From Proteobacteria bacterium UBA981 (GTDB taxonomy: Bacteria; Pseudomonadota; Gammaproteobacteria; Ga0077536): a DNA stretch of 64,000 nt. The position numbers and the translations under genes are program-made. A model generated the notes under the pieces. It was not told where the DNA came from and did not search any database. It saw only the letters and a program-made list of their open reading frames with translations. Every line of letters begins with the position of its first letter. The first letter of the stretch is position 1. The DNA is taken from NCBI GenBank assembly GCA_002292285.1, contig DBBP01000017.1, forward strand, positions 1 to 64,000, given 5' to 3'. Positions 9,043 to 17,705 of this stretch are shown piece by piece.

Positions 9043-10041
9043 GTGAGTTCCAGACAAGGACGCCGCCGTCGTGGACGCGAAGTCAATGGCATATTGTTGC
9101 TCGACAAGCCCGTCGGGTACAGTTCGAATCAAGCTTTGCAAAGCGCGAAACGCCTGTTCAACGCCAACAAGGCAGGGCATACCGGCAATCTCGATATGCT
9201 GGCCACCGGGCTTCTCCCTTTATGTTTCGGGCACGCAACAAAAGTGTGTCAGTTCCTTCTCGACGCTGATAAGCACTATCTTTCTGAGTTCACGTTCGGG
9301 CGGCGCACGTCGACCGGCGATGCGGAAGGGGAAACTATCAGTGAGCGGCCCACGGTCGGGCTCGACGCAGCCCATGTCTCGGCTGCGATGCGTAGATTTC
9401 TCGGCGTCATCGAGCAGGTCCCTCCGATGCATTCGGCGCTCAAGAAAAACGGCCAACCTTTGTACAAGCTTGCCCGCCAGGGTCTGGAGGTTGAGCGAAG
9501 TAAGCGACAAGTCCGTATCGACAACTTTACCCTCGAGCACTTTTCCGACCAACAGGCAACGGTAGACATCAGCTGTTCGAAGGGAACTTACGTACGCACC
9601 TTGGCAGAGGACGTTGGCGAGTCGCTTGGCTGCGGCGCATTCGTGTCAGCCCTGCGGCGGACTGGTGCGGGTCCCTACCAAATCGGCGAGGCACTGGATT
9701 TAGAGACCCTTGGCAAGATTTCGCAGCAAGGGGGCTTCGAAGCTCTCGACGCGCTGCTACTGCCAATCGATAGCGCTCTAAAGCACTTGCCTGAGCTGCA
9801 CCTGACAGCGGCCAGCGCGAGCTGCATTGAACAGGGACAGGCGGTTACAGTGAATGCCGCACAGGCATTCGGAAACGTGCGACTTTATGACAGTCGTGGT
9901 GACTTCGTCGGTGTGGGAGAGATTCTTGCCGACGGACGCGTTGAGCCACGCCGATTATTGCGTACCCATGCGACTGAAAGGCAACGAGAATCAGCGCCAG
10001 AGGAACACAAATTCCTTGTGGCACACCAGGGACGCGGTTAG
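9043..10041 (+). CDS. truB: tRNA pseudouridine-55 synthase TruB
   Basis: Makes pseudouridine 55 in the T-loop of tRNAs and acts as a tRNA chaperone. 332 residues with the catalytic motif GHTGNLDMLATG (nucleophile Asp51), the KxxKGTYVRTL region (SCSKGTYVRTLAED) and a C-terminal PUA-like domain. In most family members the motif reads G-x-LDPLATG; here Pro is replaced by Met, but the catalytic Asp is kept. The start is GTG 9043. The promoter of rpsO lies within its last codons. Confidence 0.94.
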   Translation: MSSRQGRRRRGREVNGILLLDKPVGYSSNQALQSAKRLFNANKAGHTGNLDMLATGLLPLCFGHATKVCQFLLDADKHYLSEFTFGRRTSTGDAEGETISERPTVGLDAAHVSAAMRRFLGVIEQVPPMHSALKKNGQPLYKLARQGLEVERSKRQVRIDNFTLEHFSDQQATVDISCSKGTYVRTLAEDVGESLGCGAFVSALRRTGAGPYQIGEALDLETLGKISQQGGFEALDALLLPIDSALKHLPELHLTAASASCIEQGQAVTVNAAQAFGNVRLYDSRGDFVGVGEILADGRVEPRRLLRTHATERQRESAPEEHKFLVAHQGRG

Positions 10042-10044
10042 AAT
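10016..10044 (+). promoter_or_regulatory. Sigma-70 promoter of rpsO-pnp
   Basis: TTGTGG (10016-10021), 17-bp spacer, TAGAAT (10039-10044), overlapping the end of truB. E. coli also has an internal promoter ahead of rpsO. A GGGAG ribosome site stands upstream of rpsO. Confidence 0.65.
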
Positions 10045-10097
10045 GCGCGGCCGCTTTCACACATAAAACTAACCAGTGAGTTAGGGAGAGTCATTAG

Positions 10098-10367
10098 ATG
10101 GCTTTGTCGAATGAGCACAAGAGTGCAATTATCAGCGAGTATCAATTGTCGGGTACCGACACCGGGTCCCCCGAGGTCCAGGTCGCTTTGCTGTCCGCGA
10201 GAATTAACGACCTGTCGGGTCATTTCAAAACCCATAAACACGACAATCACTCTCGTCAGGGATTGCTGAGAATGGTTAACACGCGCAGGAAGTTGCTCGA
10301 TTACCTTAGAAAGAGCAGCGTCGAGCGCTATCGTGAATTGATAGCGCGCCTTGGACTAAGGAAATAA
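10098..10367 (+). CDS. rpsO: 30S ribosomal protein S15
   Basis: Small-subunit protein that binds 16S rRNA early in assembly. The 89 residues match the family throughout ([25 protein letters not shown]). It has its own promoter and is separated from pnp by a hairpin terminator, the same arrangement as in enterobacteria. Confidence 0.97.
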   Translation: MALSNEHKSAIISEYQLSGTDTGSPEVQVALLSARINDLSGHFKTHKHDNHSRQGLLRMVNTRRKLLDYLRKSSVERYRELIARLGLRK

Positions 10368-10409
10368 GTCCCACCCAAGGCACGATCACAAACCGATTCC
10401 TTTCCCCCT

Positions 10410-10443
10410 GAGCCGCTGTCATTACCAGCGGCTCTTTGGTTTT
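10410..10443 (+). terminator. Terminator between rpsO and pnp
   Basis: Perfect 9-bp stem GAGCCGCTG (10410-10418) with CAGCGGCTC (10426-10434), then TTTGGTTTT. The interrupted U tract suggests partial read-through into pnp. Confidence 0.8.
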
Positions 10444-10461
10444 CTCGAACAGGTAGAAATT

Positions 10462-12540
10462 ATGTCGCCATCATCGGTCTCGTTTCAGTTTGGCAACGAT
10501 ACAGTCACTTTGGAAACCGGGAAAATCGCCCGGCAGGCTACAGGAGCCGTCGTGGTCACGATGGGCGATACGGTGGTGCTGGCAACGGTTGTTGGACGAA
10601 AATCCGCCGACCCAGGTCGTGATTTTTTCCCTTTAACTGTCGACTACCAAGAACGGACCTATGCGGCCGGCAAGATCCCCGGTGGGTTCTTTAAGCGCGA
10701 AGGACGTCCGACGGAAAAAGAAACGCTGACCTGCCGTCTGATCGACCGTCCGGTACGACCGCTCTTCCCCAAGGGCTTCAAGAACGAAGTACAGATTATT
10801 TGCACGGTGATGTCACTCGACCCAAGCGTCGATCCTGACATTCCGGCGATGATTGGCGCATCGGCCGCGTTGTCGATTTCAGGACTGCCGTTCGACGGGC
10901 CAATTGGTGCAGCGCGCGTTGGTTACAAAGATGGTGCATACGTACTGAACCCGAGCTTTTCTGCGCTCGATGAGTCCGACCTGGACCTCGTTGTCGCGGG
11001 CACTGAGAGTTCGGTACTGATGGTTGAATCGGAGGCCAAAGGTCTCAGTGAAGAGGTGATGCTAGGGGCCGTCAACTTTGGCCACACCCATCTTCAGGGT
11101 GCGATCAAGGCGATTAAGGAACTGGTCGAGAAAGTCCAGCCGGAAATGTGGGAAGTGTTGCCCCCGGCCGAGGAAACTGACCTGATTGCGGCCATAACGG
11201 ACAAGTTCGGAGCGGCGATTGCACAAGCTTACGGCGTTGTCGATAAAATGGCCCGCTACGCCGGTCTGTCGGTGCTCCGCAAGGAAATTCTGGCTGATTT
11301 CGCGGGCGGCGAAGCGGCGACCTGGAGTGAGAAACAGGTCGCGGGCGTGGTCGATAAGCTTGAGCATGACATCGTTCGAAATAGTATTTTGGACGGCAAC
11401 GCTCGCATCGACGGGCGCGACCGTGAAACCGTTCGGCCGATTAACATCGAGCTTGGCGTGCTTCCGCGTACCCACGGCTCCGCGCTCTTCACCCGTGGTG
11501 AGACCCAGGCCATTGTGGTCGTTGCCCTCGGAACCGGGCGCGATTCACAAGTCATTGATGCCATTGAAGGCGAACGCCGCGACCCGTTCATGTTGCACTA
11601 CAACTTCCCGCCTTTTTGTGTCGGCGAAACGGGCCGGGTCGGCTCGCCTAAGCGTCGTGAAATCGGCCACGGTCGACTCGCCAAGCGAGCTATCGTCGGC
11701 GTCATGCCTGACATGGAAGAATTTCCGTACGTCATTCGTGTCGTTTCCGAAATTACCGAATCCAATGGTTCGAGCTCCATGGCTTCAGTATGCGGGACCA
11801 GTCTTTCGATGATGCATGCAGGCGTTCCGTTGACAGCGCCTGTTGCAGGCATCGCCATGGGCTTGATCAAAGAGGGCGATCGCTTTGTTGTCTTGTCAGA
11901 CATTCTCGGCGACGAAGATCACCTTGGCGACATGGACTTCAAAGTTGCGGGTACCGCCGACGGTATCACTGCGTTGCAGATGGATATCAAGATCAAAGGA
12001 ATCACGAGCGAAATCATGGAAGTGGCCCTGGCGCAGGCGAAGGGTGGACGCGTGCACATCCTGGGCGAAATGGCCAAAGTGATCTCGACACCGCGCGAAG
12101 AGATGTCTGAGCACGCTCCGCGCATCATAACCTTCAAAATTCCGACGGATAAGATTCGCGACGTAATTGGTAAGGGCGGTGCCACAATTCGGATGATTAC
12201 CGAAGAAACCGGCGCAACTATCGATATTTCGGATGACGGAACCATCAAGATCGCATCCGTAGACAACGCTGCAGGGCAGGCCGCGAAATCTCGGGTCGAG
12301 TCAATTACTGCGGATGTCGAAGTGGGGACTATCTACGAAGGCCGGGTCATGAAGTTGATGGACTTTGGCGCATTCGTAAATATCTTGCCTGGCAAAGACG
12401 GTTTGGTGCACATTTCGCAGATATCAAACGAGCGAGTTGAGAATGTCAGCGACAAACTGTCCGAAGGTGACGTTGTCAAAGTGAAGGTTTTGGAAGTCGA
12501 CAAGCAGGGGCGTATTCGCTTGAGCATGAAGGAAGTCTAA
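10462..12540 (+). CDS. pnp: Polyribonucleotide nucleotidyltransferase (PNPase)
   Basis: Phosphorolytic 3'-5' exoribonuclease of the RNA degradosome. 692 residues with two RNase PH domains, the linking alpha domain, a KH domain (about 555-610, [18 protein letters not shown]) and an S1 domain (about 620-690, [20 protein letters not shown]). Length and domain order are standard. It follows rpsO after a leaky terminator. In enterobacteria the leader is cleaved by RNase III and autoregulated; the rpsO-pnp hairpin here could serve that role (inference). Confidence 0.97.
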   Translation: MSPSSVSFQFGNDTVTLETGKIARQATGAVVVTMGDTVVLATVVGRKSADPGRDFFPLTVDYQERTYAAGKIPGGFFKREGRPTEKETLTCRLIDRPVRPLFPKGFKNEVQIICTVMSLDPSVDPDIPAMIGASAALSISGLPFDGPIGAARVGYKDGAYVLNPSFSALDESDLDLVVAGTESSVLMVESEAKGLSEEVMLGAVNFGHTHLQGAIKAIKELVEKVQPEMWEVLPPAEETDLIAAITDKFGAAIAQAYGVVDKMARYAGLSVLRKEILADFAGGEAATWSEKQVAGVVDKLEHDIVRNSILDGNARIDGRDRETVRPINIELGVLPRTHGSALFTRGETQAIVVVALGTGRDSQVIDAIEGERRDPFMLHYNFPPFCVGETGRVGSPKRREIGHGRLAKRAIVGVMPDMEEFPYVIRVVSEITESNGSSSMASVCGTSLSMMHAGVPLTAPVAGIAMGLIKEGDRFVVLSDILGDEDHLGDMDFKVAGTADGITALQMDIKIKGITSEIMEVALAQAKGGRVHILGEMAKVISTPREEMSEHAPRIITFKIPTDKIRDVIGKGGATIRMITEETGATIDISDDGTIKIASVDNAAGQAAKSRVESITADVEVGTIYEGRVMKLMDFGAFVNILPGKDGLVHISQISNERVENVSDKLSEGDVVKVKVLEVDKQGRIRLSMKEV

Positions 12541-12570
12541 CCGGCAACTCGTCCGTCACTGAACACAGTC

Positions 12571-12594
12571 CGTTCCACGGTGCGCCGTGGAACG
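12571..12594. other. Perfect 10-bp hairpin between convergent genes
   Basis: CGTTCCACGG (12571-12580) and CCGTGGAACG (12585-12594) enclose TGCG. No U tract follows on either strand. It lies between the 3' ends of pnp and the SPOR gene, so it may stabilise mRNA ends or form a shared roadblock. Confidence 0.6.
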
Positions 12595-12603
12595 AACCAC
12601 CTC

Positions 12604-13194
12604 TTAATGAGTTACAGCGTGAGCTAGTTTAGCGGCCGTGATGGACTCGCATTGCGGCGTGACAGAGGTTGGGCCACAAACTTCCAGACGCCAGCTATTG
12701 CCAGCGCCGACCGCGGCGAGAATCTCTCGCATCGGCACGGTGTTCTCGCTCTGTAACGGACCGACCACGACTCTATACATCCCCGAATGAAGGTGCGGCA
12801 CTGGTTGCACATCGGTGCCAAAATCGGCATTAAAGCTAGCCCAGTTCATCGCATTCTGCCGTTCATTGAAGCTACCAATCACCAGGTACTCGCCTGGCAA
12901 CAGGCCATCCACGTGCTCTACACGAGGAGTAGCGATTGGCTTTAAAGCTGGTTTGTCTGCTGACTTGGCGAGTGCGACATTTGGTGCACATATGGCCCGT
13001 CCGTCGAGCGCGCGGCGCACCTTGCAAGCCGGATTTCTGGCTTCCAATCGGCTGGTCACCGTTTGTTGCTCAGATGCGACTTTCGCGGTATTCACCGGCG
13101 CCGCAATTTGCTGCGAAGCCGGCTCTAAGCTGGAAGTGTTCGCACAAGCGACGTTCAGAAGCGCAAATACACTGACGATGCTGACTCTTATGAT
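12604..13194 (-). CDS. SPOR-domain lipoprotein with non-standard start codon
   Basis: The clear reading frame encodes a signal peptide ending in the lipobox LNVA|C, a Ser/Pro/Ala linker, and a C-terminal SPOR domain (from EYLVIGSFNERQNAMNWAS onward), the fold that binds denuded glycan strands at division sites. No ATG, GTG or TTG occurs ahead of the signal peptide. An AAAGGA ribosome site (13201-13206) is followed after 6 nt by ATC (13192-13194) and after 9 nt by ATA. The first conventional start, GTG at 13093-13095, would delete the whole signal peptide and the lipid-bearing Cys. ATC/ATA initiation or a sequence error are the alternatives. It has its own AT-rich promoter. Division role is inferred from SPOR only. 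Confidence 0.65.
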   Translation of the reverse strand: MIRVSIVSVFALLNVACANTSSLEPASQQIAAPVNTAKVASEQQTVTSRLEARNPACKVRRALDGRAICAPNVALAKSADKPALKPIATPRVEHVDGLLPGEYLVIGSFNERQNAMNWASFNADFGTDVQPVPHLHSGMYRVVVGPLQSENTVPMREILAAVGAGNSWRLEVCGPTSVTPQCESITAAKLAHAVTH

Positions 13195-13221
13195 CTTGAG
13201 TCCTTTCTATAATATGGATTA

Positions 13222-13250
13222 ACTATAGTTCCATAATTAATAAAAATCAA
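13222..13250 (-). promoter_or_regulatory. Promoter of the SPOR lipoprotein in an AT-rich island
   Basis: On the minus strand TTGATT (13245-13250), 17-bp spacer, TATAGT (13222-13227). The interval 13200-13310 is strikingly AT-rich against the surrounding sequence, with many short A/T tracts. Confidence 0.7.
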
Positions 13251-13292
13251 TAAGTTAAATTATATACTTAAAATAATTATTAACTATTATTT

Positions 13293-13907
13293 TCACTCTT
13301 CTAAACAATTGATTAGGCGAGATTCTGTAACGATCATGTGTACGCGCCGATCGTGTTGCTCGACGGGCAAGCGGTCATACAACTGCGCCTCAAAGGCCAG
13401 AGCAATAGAAATCGAGCGTGGGGCCGCTGCCAGCCAACGATCGTAGTAGCCACCGCCGTAGCCGACGCGGTTTCCTGAGGCCGTGAATCCAAGCCCGGGC
13501 ACTATGACCACTGACACATTGCCCTCATATGAAGGGCTCTCAGGGGGCGATAAAATACCAAGCCCGGCGGGCTGCATCGACTGCCAGCCTGGGAAGGGGA
13601 CCGCCGACATCGTTGTCCTATCCCGAATCATGGGAACCAGCACTGTTTTGCCTCCCTTCGCGCATTCGTCGATGAGGCTGCGTGTCGAGATTTCAAATTT
13701 TGTCGACACATAGATGAACAATGATGAAGCGCCCCGGACCGCAGGTAGCATAAGTAAGCGTTGCGCAATTTGGGTCGAATACGCCTCGCGAGCCGAGCCA
13801 GGAACTGCGTCCCGATAGGCACGGGCGAGTTTCCTCATCGTGGCTTTATCGGCTAGTGCTGGGGGCGGGGTGATGTTCAACGAATGATCCTCCTTGCTGG
13901 CTTCCAT
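13293..13907 (-). CDS. fau: 5-formyltetrahydrofolate cyclo-ligase
   Basis: ATP-dependent conversion of 5-formyl-THF to 5,10-methenyl-THF, salvaging an inhibitory folate. The 204 residues include the substrate/ATP signature VPGLGFTASGNRVGYGGGYYDRW near residue 135-157 (shown here only as the family motif region) and an N-terminal basic helix MRKLARAYRDAV. In E. coli this gene (ygfA) follows 6S RNA; here only 108 bases separate it from the divergent rpsP, too few for 6S RNA. The minus-strand 3' end enters the AT-rich island without a visible terminator. Confidence 0.92.
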   Translation of the reverse strand: MEASKEDHSLNITPPPALADKATMRKLARAYRDAVPGSAREAYSTQIAQRLLMLPAVRGASSLFIYVSTKFEISTRSLIDECAKGGKTVLVPMIRDRTTMSAVPFPGWQSMQPAGLGILSPPESPSYEGNVSVVIVPGLGFTASGNRVGYGGGYYDRWLAAAPRSISIALAFEAQLYDRLPVEQHDRRVHMIVTESRLINCLEE

Positions 13908-13943
13908 TTGCTACAGCTTTACTCTTAAAATGCGCGCCCACTA

Positions 13944-13993
13944 GCGCCGTGCTATAGGCGCCAGCCAGACTTAAGAACGCCTAGCCACGGCGC
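13944..13993 (+). promoter_or_regulatory. Long hairpin in the rpsP leader
   Basis: GCGCCGTG (13944-13951) pairs with CACGGCGC (13986-13993), and TAGGCG (13955-13960) with CGCCTA (13978-13983), leaving a small internal loop and a 17-nt apical loop. A TAAAAT -10-like box lies upstream (13926-13931), so the structure would fall in the rpsP 5' leader, ending 22 bases before the start codon. A regulatory role is inferred. Confidence 0.55.
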
Positions 13994-14015
13994 CAGAAAC
14001 CTAAGGGAATAATTC

Positions 14016-14264
14016 ATGGTAGTAATTCGATTGTCGCGCGGCGGAGCCAAGAAGCGGCCTTTCTATCACATCGTAGTCGCTGACCGCCGAAATAAGCGCG
14101 ATGGTCGACACCTTGAGCGCCTTGGGTTTTTTAACCCTTTGGCTGCGGGACAGGAAGAGGCCTTTCGCCTTGATCGAGAACGTTTCGATTACTGGCTCTC
14201 CGTCGGCGCCCAGGCGTCTGAGCGCGTCGCGAAACTCGTCGCGAACAACGAGCAGGCAGCCTGA
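14016..14264 (+). CDS. rpsP: 30S ribosomal protein S16
   Basis: Small-subunit assembly protein. 82 residues starting [20 protein letters not shown], the family hallmark. It is the first gene of the rpsP-rimM-trmD-rplS string and sits behind a strong leader hairpin. A GGGAATAATTC segment precedes the ATG, with GGGAA as ribosome site. Confidence 0.97.
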   Translation: MVVIRLSRGGAKKRPFYHIVVADRRNKRDGRHLERLGFFNPLAAGQEEAFRLDRERFDYWLSVGAQASERVAKLVANNEQAA

Positions 14265-14312
14265 GCCAGTCAATCCTGGCGGTGACTCCGCCCACCCCTC
14301 TTTTCTTCGGGC

Positions 14313-14849
14313 TTGCCTCAACCTGCACAAATCGCACTTTGTAGCGTGGAAGAGCACGTTACGGTAGGGCGGGTCACCGGTGTCTTCGGTACTCGGGGCT
14401 GGGTAAAGGTCCTATCGCACACGCGCCCCCGCGATAACCTGATGAGCTATACACCATGGTTCTTGAGGGTCGATGGTGAATGGCGTCCCTGCAAGCTCAA
14501 TGAATCACGACATCACCACGGCGTCATTATCGCCTCGCTCGAGGGTGTTACCGAGCGTGAACAAGCGCGTGCGCTGGTACGAAGCGACATTGCAGTGCTC
14601 CGCAGCGAGCTTCCGCCCCTTGGCACCGGAGAATATTACTGGTCTGAGTTAATCGGGTTGCGCGTCGTCAACTTGCAAGGACAATATCTCGGTCGGATCG
14701 CCGGCCTGCTCGAAACGAGTGCTCACGACGTTATAAGGGTTGTCGACGATCGGGAGCGCTTGATTCCCTTCGTCACCGATGTCTACGTGTTCAATGTGGA
14801 CTGCGGACCCGACGGGGAGATGGTTGTGGACTGGCATGTTGATGATTGA
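14313..14849 (+). CDS. rimM: 16S rRNA processing protein RimM
   Basis: Binds S19 and helps mature the 30S head. 178 residues with the N-terminal RimM barrel (VTVGRVTGVFGTRGWVKV) and the C-terminal PRC-like barrel (YYWSELIGLRVV, LIPFVTDVYV). The start is TTG 14313 with a poor ribosome site; GTG 14346 is an alternative 11 codons later that still keeps the whole first barrel. The gap to trmD (151 bases) is unusually large for this operon. Confidence 0.93.
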   Translation: MPQPAQIALCSVEEHVTVGRVTGVFGTRGWVKVLSHTRPRDNLMSYTPWFLRVDGEWRPCKLNESRHHHGVIIASLEGVTEREQARALVRSDIAVLRSELPPLGTGEYYWSELIGLRVVNLQGQYLGRIAGLLETSAHDVIRVVDDRERLIPFVTDVYVFNVDCGPDGEMVVDWHVDD

Positions 14850-14910
14850 TCTGGTCGCGTTGTTTGATGCGATTGTGCGCCGTTTTGCGATGGTCGTGAG
14901 GCATCCGTGA
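14836..14910 (+). CDS. Possible 24-residue small ORF between rimM and trmD
   Basis: ATG 14836 opens a short frame (MLMIDLVALFDAIVRRFAMV and four more residues) overlapping the end of rimM. It is hydrophobic with basic residues. There is no clear ribosome site; expression is unproven, and it may be chance. Confidence 0.15.
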   Translation: MLMIDLVALFDAIVRRFAMVVRHP

Positions 14911-15000
14911 CTCGTTTTGTCGGTGCTTTGGAACGCCGATCTGGTGAATATGCCTTGACGACCAACAGTTCGCGTCAAACGTGAATACGATTGCCAAACG

Positions 15001-15747
15001 ATGAACCGATTTAGTGTCGTCACCCTATTTCCCGACTTGATCAACGCGTACCGGAACTGCGGGGTCGTAGGCCGGGCCTGCGAACGCGGGCTTATCGATA
15101 TTGAGACGGTCAATCCACGCGATTATGCGCCCGATCGGCGCAGCACCATCGATGATACGCCTTACGGTGGTGGACCCGGTATGGTGATGATGGTTGGACC
15201 GCTGCGCAAGGCAATTAGTGCTGCCAGGGAGCGGAGCGATTGTGCAGTTCACGTCGCCTTTCTGACGCCGCAGGGTCGACGCTTCGAGCAGCATTGCGTA
15301 CCCGAACTTGCCGGCCATGGTCATTTGGTCCTGGTTGCCGGGCGCTACGAGGGCATTGATGAACGAATCGTTAGTCATGACATTGACAGCGAATGGTCGA
15401 TCGGCGATTTCGTGGCCAGTGGCGGTGAACTTCCAGCTTTGCTGATGATCGACACGATTGCGCGCACGCTAGACGGTGTTCTGGGTGACCAGTGTTCGGC
15501 GCAGGAAGATTCATTTTGTGACGGTTTGCTCGACTATCCGCATTACACCCGGCCGGAGTCGATCGACGAACAAAATGTGCCAGCCGTCCTGCTTAGTGGC
15601 GATCATGGGGCGATCGCACGCTGGCGGCGCAAACAGCGCCTTGGCAGAACTCTTGAGCGACGCCCGGACTTACTCGAACAGGCTAGTTTGAGCGACGCAG
15701 ATCGGTCATTGTTGGAAGAATACCAGCGCGAGCACGAGCGCCGATAA
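15001..15747 (+). CDS. trmD: tRNA (guanine-37-N1)-methyltransferase TrmD
   Basis: SAM-dependent methylation of G37 next to the anticodon, preventing +1 frameshifting. 248 residues with the SPOUT trefoil-knot motifs LVAGRYEGIDERI and WSIGDFVASGGELPALLMID. The C-terminal domain follows the usual pattern (GLLDYPHYTRP). The ATG has no recognisable ribosome site; the inverted repeat TTGACG/CGTCAA (14955-14978) lies just upstream. Confidence 0.96.
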   Translation: MNRFSVVTLFPDLINAYRNCGVVGRACERGLIDIETVNPRDYAPDRRSTIDDTPYGGGPGMVMMVGPLRKAISAARERSDCAVHVAFLTPQGRRFEQHCVPELAGHGHLVLVAGRYEGIDERIVSHDIDSEWSIGDFVASGGELPALLMIDTIARTLDGVLGDQCSAQEDSFCDGLLDYPHYTRPESIDEQNVPAVLLSGDHGAIARWRRKQRLGRTLERRPDLLEQASLSDADRSLLEEYQREHERR

Positions 15748-15876
15748 CCAAATGAATTCCCGCCGGCGTGCCGGCTAAGTCACTCATTTTTGCCCGCCCA
15801 TGCCAGGCGGACGTGGCTTGAGCGGCTGGTGCGGGACGCAAGAATGCATCGACTGCGAAATAATCGCCGCGCGATG

Positions 15877-15906
15877 ATGAAAATCGCTCGCGTATTGTTG
15901 TAGAAT
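15877..15906 (+). promoter_or_regulatory. Possible promoter of rplS
   Basis: A good -10 (TAGAAT, 15901-15906) with a poor -35 region (ATGAAA, 15877-15882). The rplS start is 34 bases downstream. A short GC hairpin (GCCGG/CCGGC near 15762-15775) after trmD may reduce read-through. Confidence 0.4.
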
Positions 15907-15939
15907 CGCGCGCTCTCACCACCCCACGAGTTGAGCTTA

Positions 15940-16287
15940 ATGGCCGATATCATCAGAGAACTGGAAGCGGAACAAATGCACCGCGAAGTCCCCACATTTG
16001 GTTCGGGGGATACTGTCGTCGTACAAGTGAAGGTCAAGGAAGGCACTCGCGAACGATTGCAGGCATTTGAGGGCGTTGTGATCGCAAAACGCAACCGCGG
16101 CCTGAATTCTTCATTCACGGTCAGGAAGATTTCACACGGTGAAGGCGTCGAGCGGGTATTTCAGACATACAGCCCAATGATCGGCAGTATCGAGGTCAAG
16201 CGCCGCGGTGACGTGCGTCGCGCCAAGCTCTACTACATGCGTGAACGTCGCGGAAAGGCAGCGCGAATCAAAGAAAAAATACGCTAA
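15940..16287 (+). CDS. rplS: 50S ribosomal protein L19
   Basis: Large-subunit protein at the 30S/50S interface. 115 residues from ATG 15940 ([13 protein letters not shown]); an in-frame TTG nine bases earlier is less likely because the family starts at this Met. The body carries the strongly conserved [17 protein letters not shown] and [17 protein letters not shown]. It is the last gene of the rpsP string. Confidence 0.97.
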   Translation: MADIIRELEAEQMHREVPTFGSGDTVVVQVKVKEGTRERLQAFEGVVIAKRNRGLNSSFTVRKISHGEGVERVFQTYSPMIGSIEVKRRGDVRRAKLYYMRERRGKAARIKEKIR

Positions 16288-16297
16288 GTTCTCCGCG

Positions 16298-16320
16298 GCG
16301 CGCGCCGGTCGAGCGCGCGT
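16298..16320. other. GC-rich hairpin between convergent rplS and glutaredoxin gene
   Basis: GCGCGC (16300-16305) and GCGCGC (16313-16318) with flanking pairs give an 8-bp stem around CGGTCGA. No U tract on either strand, so it is at best a weak bidirectional terminator. Confidence 0.4.
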
Positions 16321-16667
16321 CAGCTGGCGCCGAATTTCTCCGCAAGGAAGCGGATGATATCGGCCGATTCGAACATCCATTCTGCATCAGCATGCTCCTC
16401 ACCGCCGATGCGCAGGCACGGCACCGTCGTGCGTCCGCCGAAGTTCGCCAAATCGCGAAAATGACTGCGTTCGGTCATGATGTCTCGCAATTCAATGTTC
16501 AGACTCAACGCACCGATTGCTTTGCGCACTCTGGCGCAGAACATGCAGCTGTCGTAGTGATACAGTGAAAACGCTGCTGTTTCGGCGTCTACGGCGGTTT
16601 GATTTGCGGCGTCGCGCTTGATTTCAGTGATAGTCACGGTAGGTGAATTAAACCAGCTTTCGAGCAT
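16320..16667 (-). CDS. Glutaredoxin-like / GST N-terminal-domain protein
   Basis: Small thioredoxin-fold protein of 115 residues from ATG 16667. The redox motif CMFC follows beta strand LYHYDS. The cis-Pro loop RTTVPCLRIGG and the terminal ESADIIRFL helix match glutaredoxins and the N-terminal domain of glutathione S-transferases. Likely a cytoplasmic dithiol reductase using glutathione; the substrate is unknown. The open frame extends upstream to 16877, but that part is antisense to the start of xerD and looks non-coding. Divergent from xerD, convergent with rplS. Confidence 0.85.
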   Translation of the reverse strand: MLESWFNSPTVTITEIKRDAANQTAVDAETAAFSLYHYDSCMFCARVRKAIGALSLNIELRDIMTERSHFRDLANFGGRTTVPCLRIGGEEHADAEWMFESADIIRFLAEKFGAS

Positions 16668-16764
16668 AATTAGTTCGTCGTGTCGCGGAGTTTGTTCCGG
16701 TATAAGGTGAGCAATATTTACCTGAAACGCAAGTACCTTCAGCGACGACGTTTGCCTCGGGCTG

Positions 16765-17688
16765 ATGTGGGGCGCCAAGGTGGGTAACACGCCCGATCTT
16801 CGTGGCGATGATGACATTGTGGTGGACGCGTTTCTCGACCACCTGTGGCTCGAATTCGGGCTGAGTCGGAACACCATTTCGGCTTATCGAAATGATCTGA
16901 ATATGTTGCGGCAGTACCTGACCGATGCCGGAACGACGACGCTTACGGCCACCGAGAATCATTTACTCGAATTTGTGCAGCAACACGCGCAGCTGGCGAA
17001 CCGTACGCGTGCGCGGCGATTGTCTTGTTTACGCCGCTATTACCGCTTTCTGCTGCGTGAAGAACGCATCGCCAGTGACCCAACGGTCCGCATGGTGTCG
17101 ATGCCGCTAGGTCGGTCACTACCGAAATCGTTGAGCGAAGATGACGTCGAGGCATTATTAGCTGCTCCTGACGTTACTGTGGCGCTAGGGTTGCGCGATC
17201 GAACAATGCTTGAGCTGCTCTATGCGACTGGTCTGCGAGTCACCGAACTAGTCTCCATTGAAACCCATCAGATAAATACTCGCCAGGGCGTGGCGCGTAT
17301 CACCGGTAAGGGCAACAAAGAGCGCCTCGTGCCGCTAGGTGAAGAAGCCCTGACGTGGTTGGAGAGGTATTTGCAGGAAGCGCGTGCAGAACTCGCTGGG
17401 CGACACGGGACGCGTGCCCTGTTTCCAACTCGTCGAGGGTCAGCAATGACACGGCAGGCGTTTTGGTACTTGATTAAACGGTATGCCCTCAAGGCCGGTA
17501 TCAGTACGGAGCTATCACCGCATACCTTACGGCACGCCTTTGCGACTCATTTGCTTAATCACGGCGCTGATTTAAGAGTTGTTCAGATGCTGCTCGGACA
17601 TAGCGATATCTCGACGACCCAGATCTACACGCATGTTGCCACTGAGCGATTAAAGTCACTGCATGCAGCCCACCATCCGCGCGGGTAG
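16765..17688 (+). CDS. xerD: Site-specific tyrosine recombinase XerD
   Basis: Resolves chromosome dimers at dif together with XerC. 307 residues: N-terminal SAM-like core-binding domain (about 15-105) and catalytic domain with ATGLRVTELVS (first Arg), HTLRHAFATHLL (His/Arg) and LGHSDISTTQIYTHV (His and Tyr nucleophile). In enterobacteria xerD is followed by dsbC; here two minus-strand genes lie between them. XerD rather than XerC is chosen from that neighbourhood and the LLNHGADLRVVQMLLGHS region. Confidence 0.9.
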   Translation: MWGAKVGNTPDLRGDDDIVVDAFLDHLWLEFGLSRNTISAYRNDLNMLRQYLTDAGTTTLTATENHLLEFVQQHAQLANRTRARRLSCLRRYYRFLLREERIASDPTVRMVSMPLGRSLPKSLSEDDVEALLAAPDVTVALGLRDRTMLELLYATGLRVTELVSIETHQINTRQGVARITGKGNKERLVPLGEEALTWLERYLQEARAELAGRHGTRALFPTRRGSAMTRQAFWYLIKRYALKAGISTELSPHTLRHAFATHLLNHGADLRVVQMLLGHSDISTTQIYTHVATERLKSLHAAHHPRG

Positions 17689-17705
17689 TTCGCGGCGTCC
17701 GACGC

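Noticed and set aside
13908..14015. 6S RNA expected beside the cyclo-ligase gene
   Set aside because: Only 108 bases are available, and the hairpin there does not have the 6S architecture; it fits an rpsP leader better.
16668..16877. Upstream extension of the glutaredoxin-like ORF
   Set aside because: This part is antisense to the start of xerD, has no conserved features and no fold continuity; the domain is complete from 16667.
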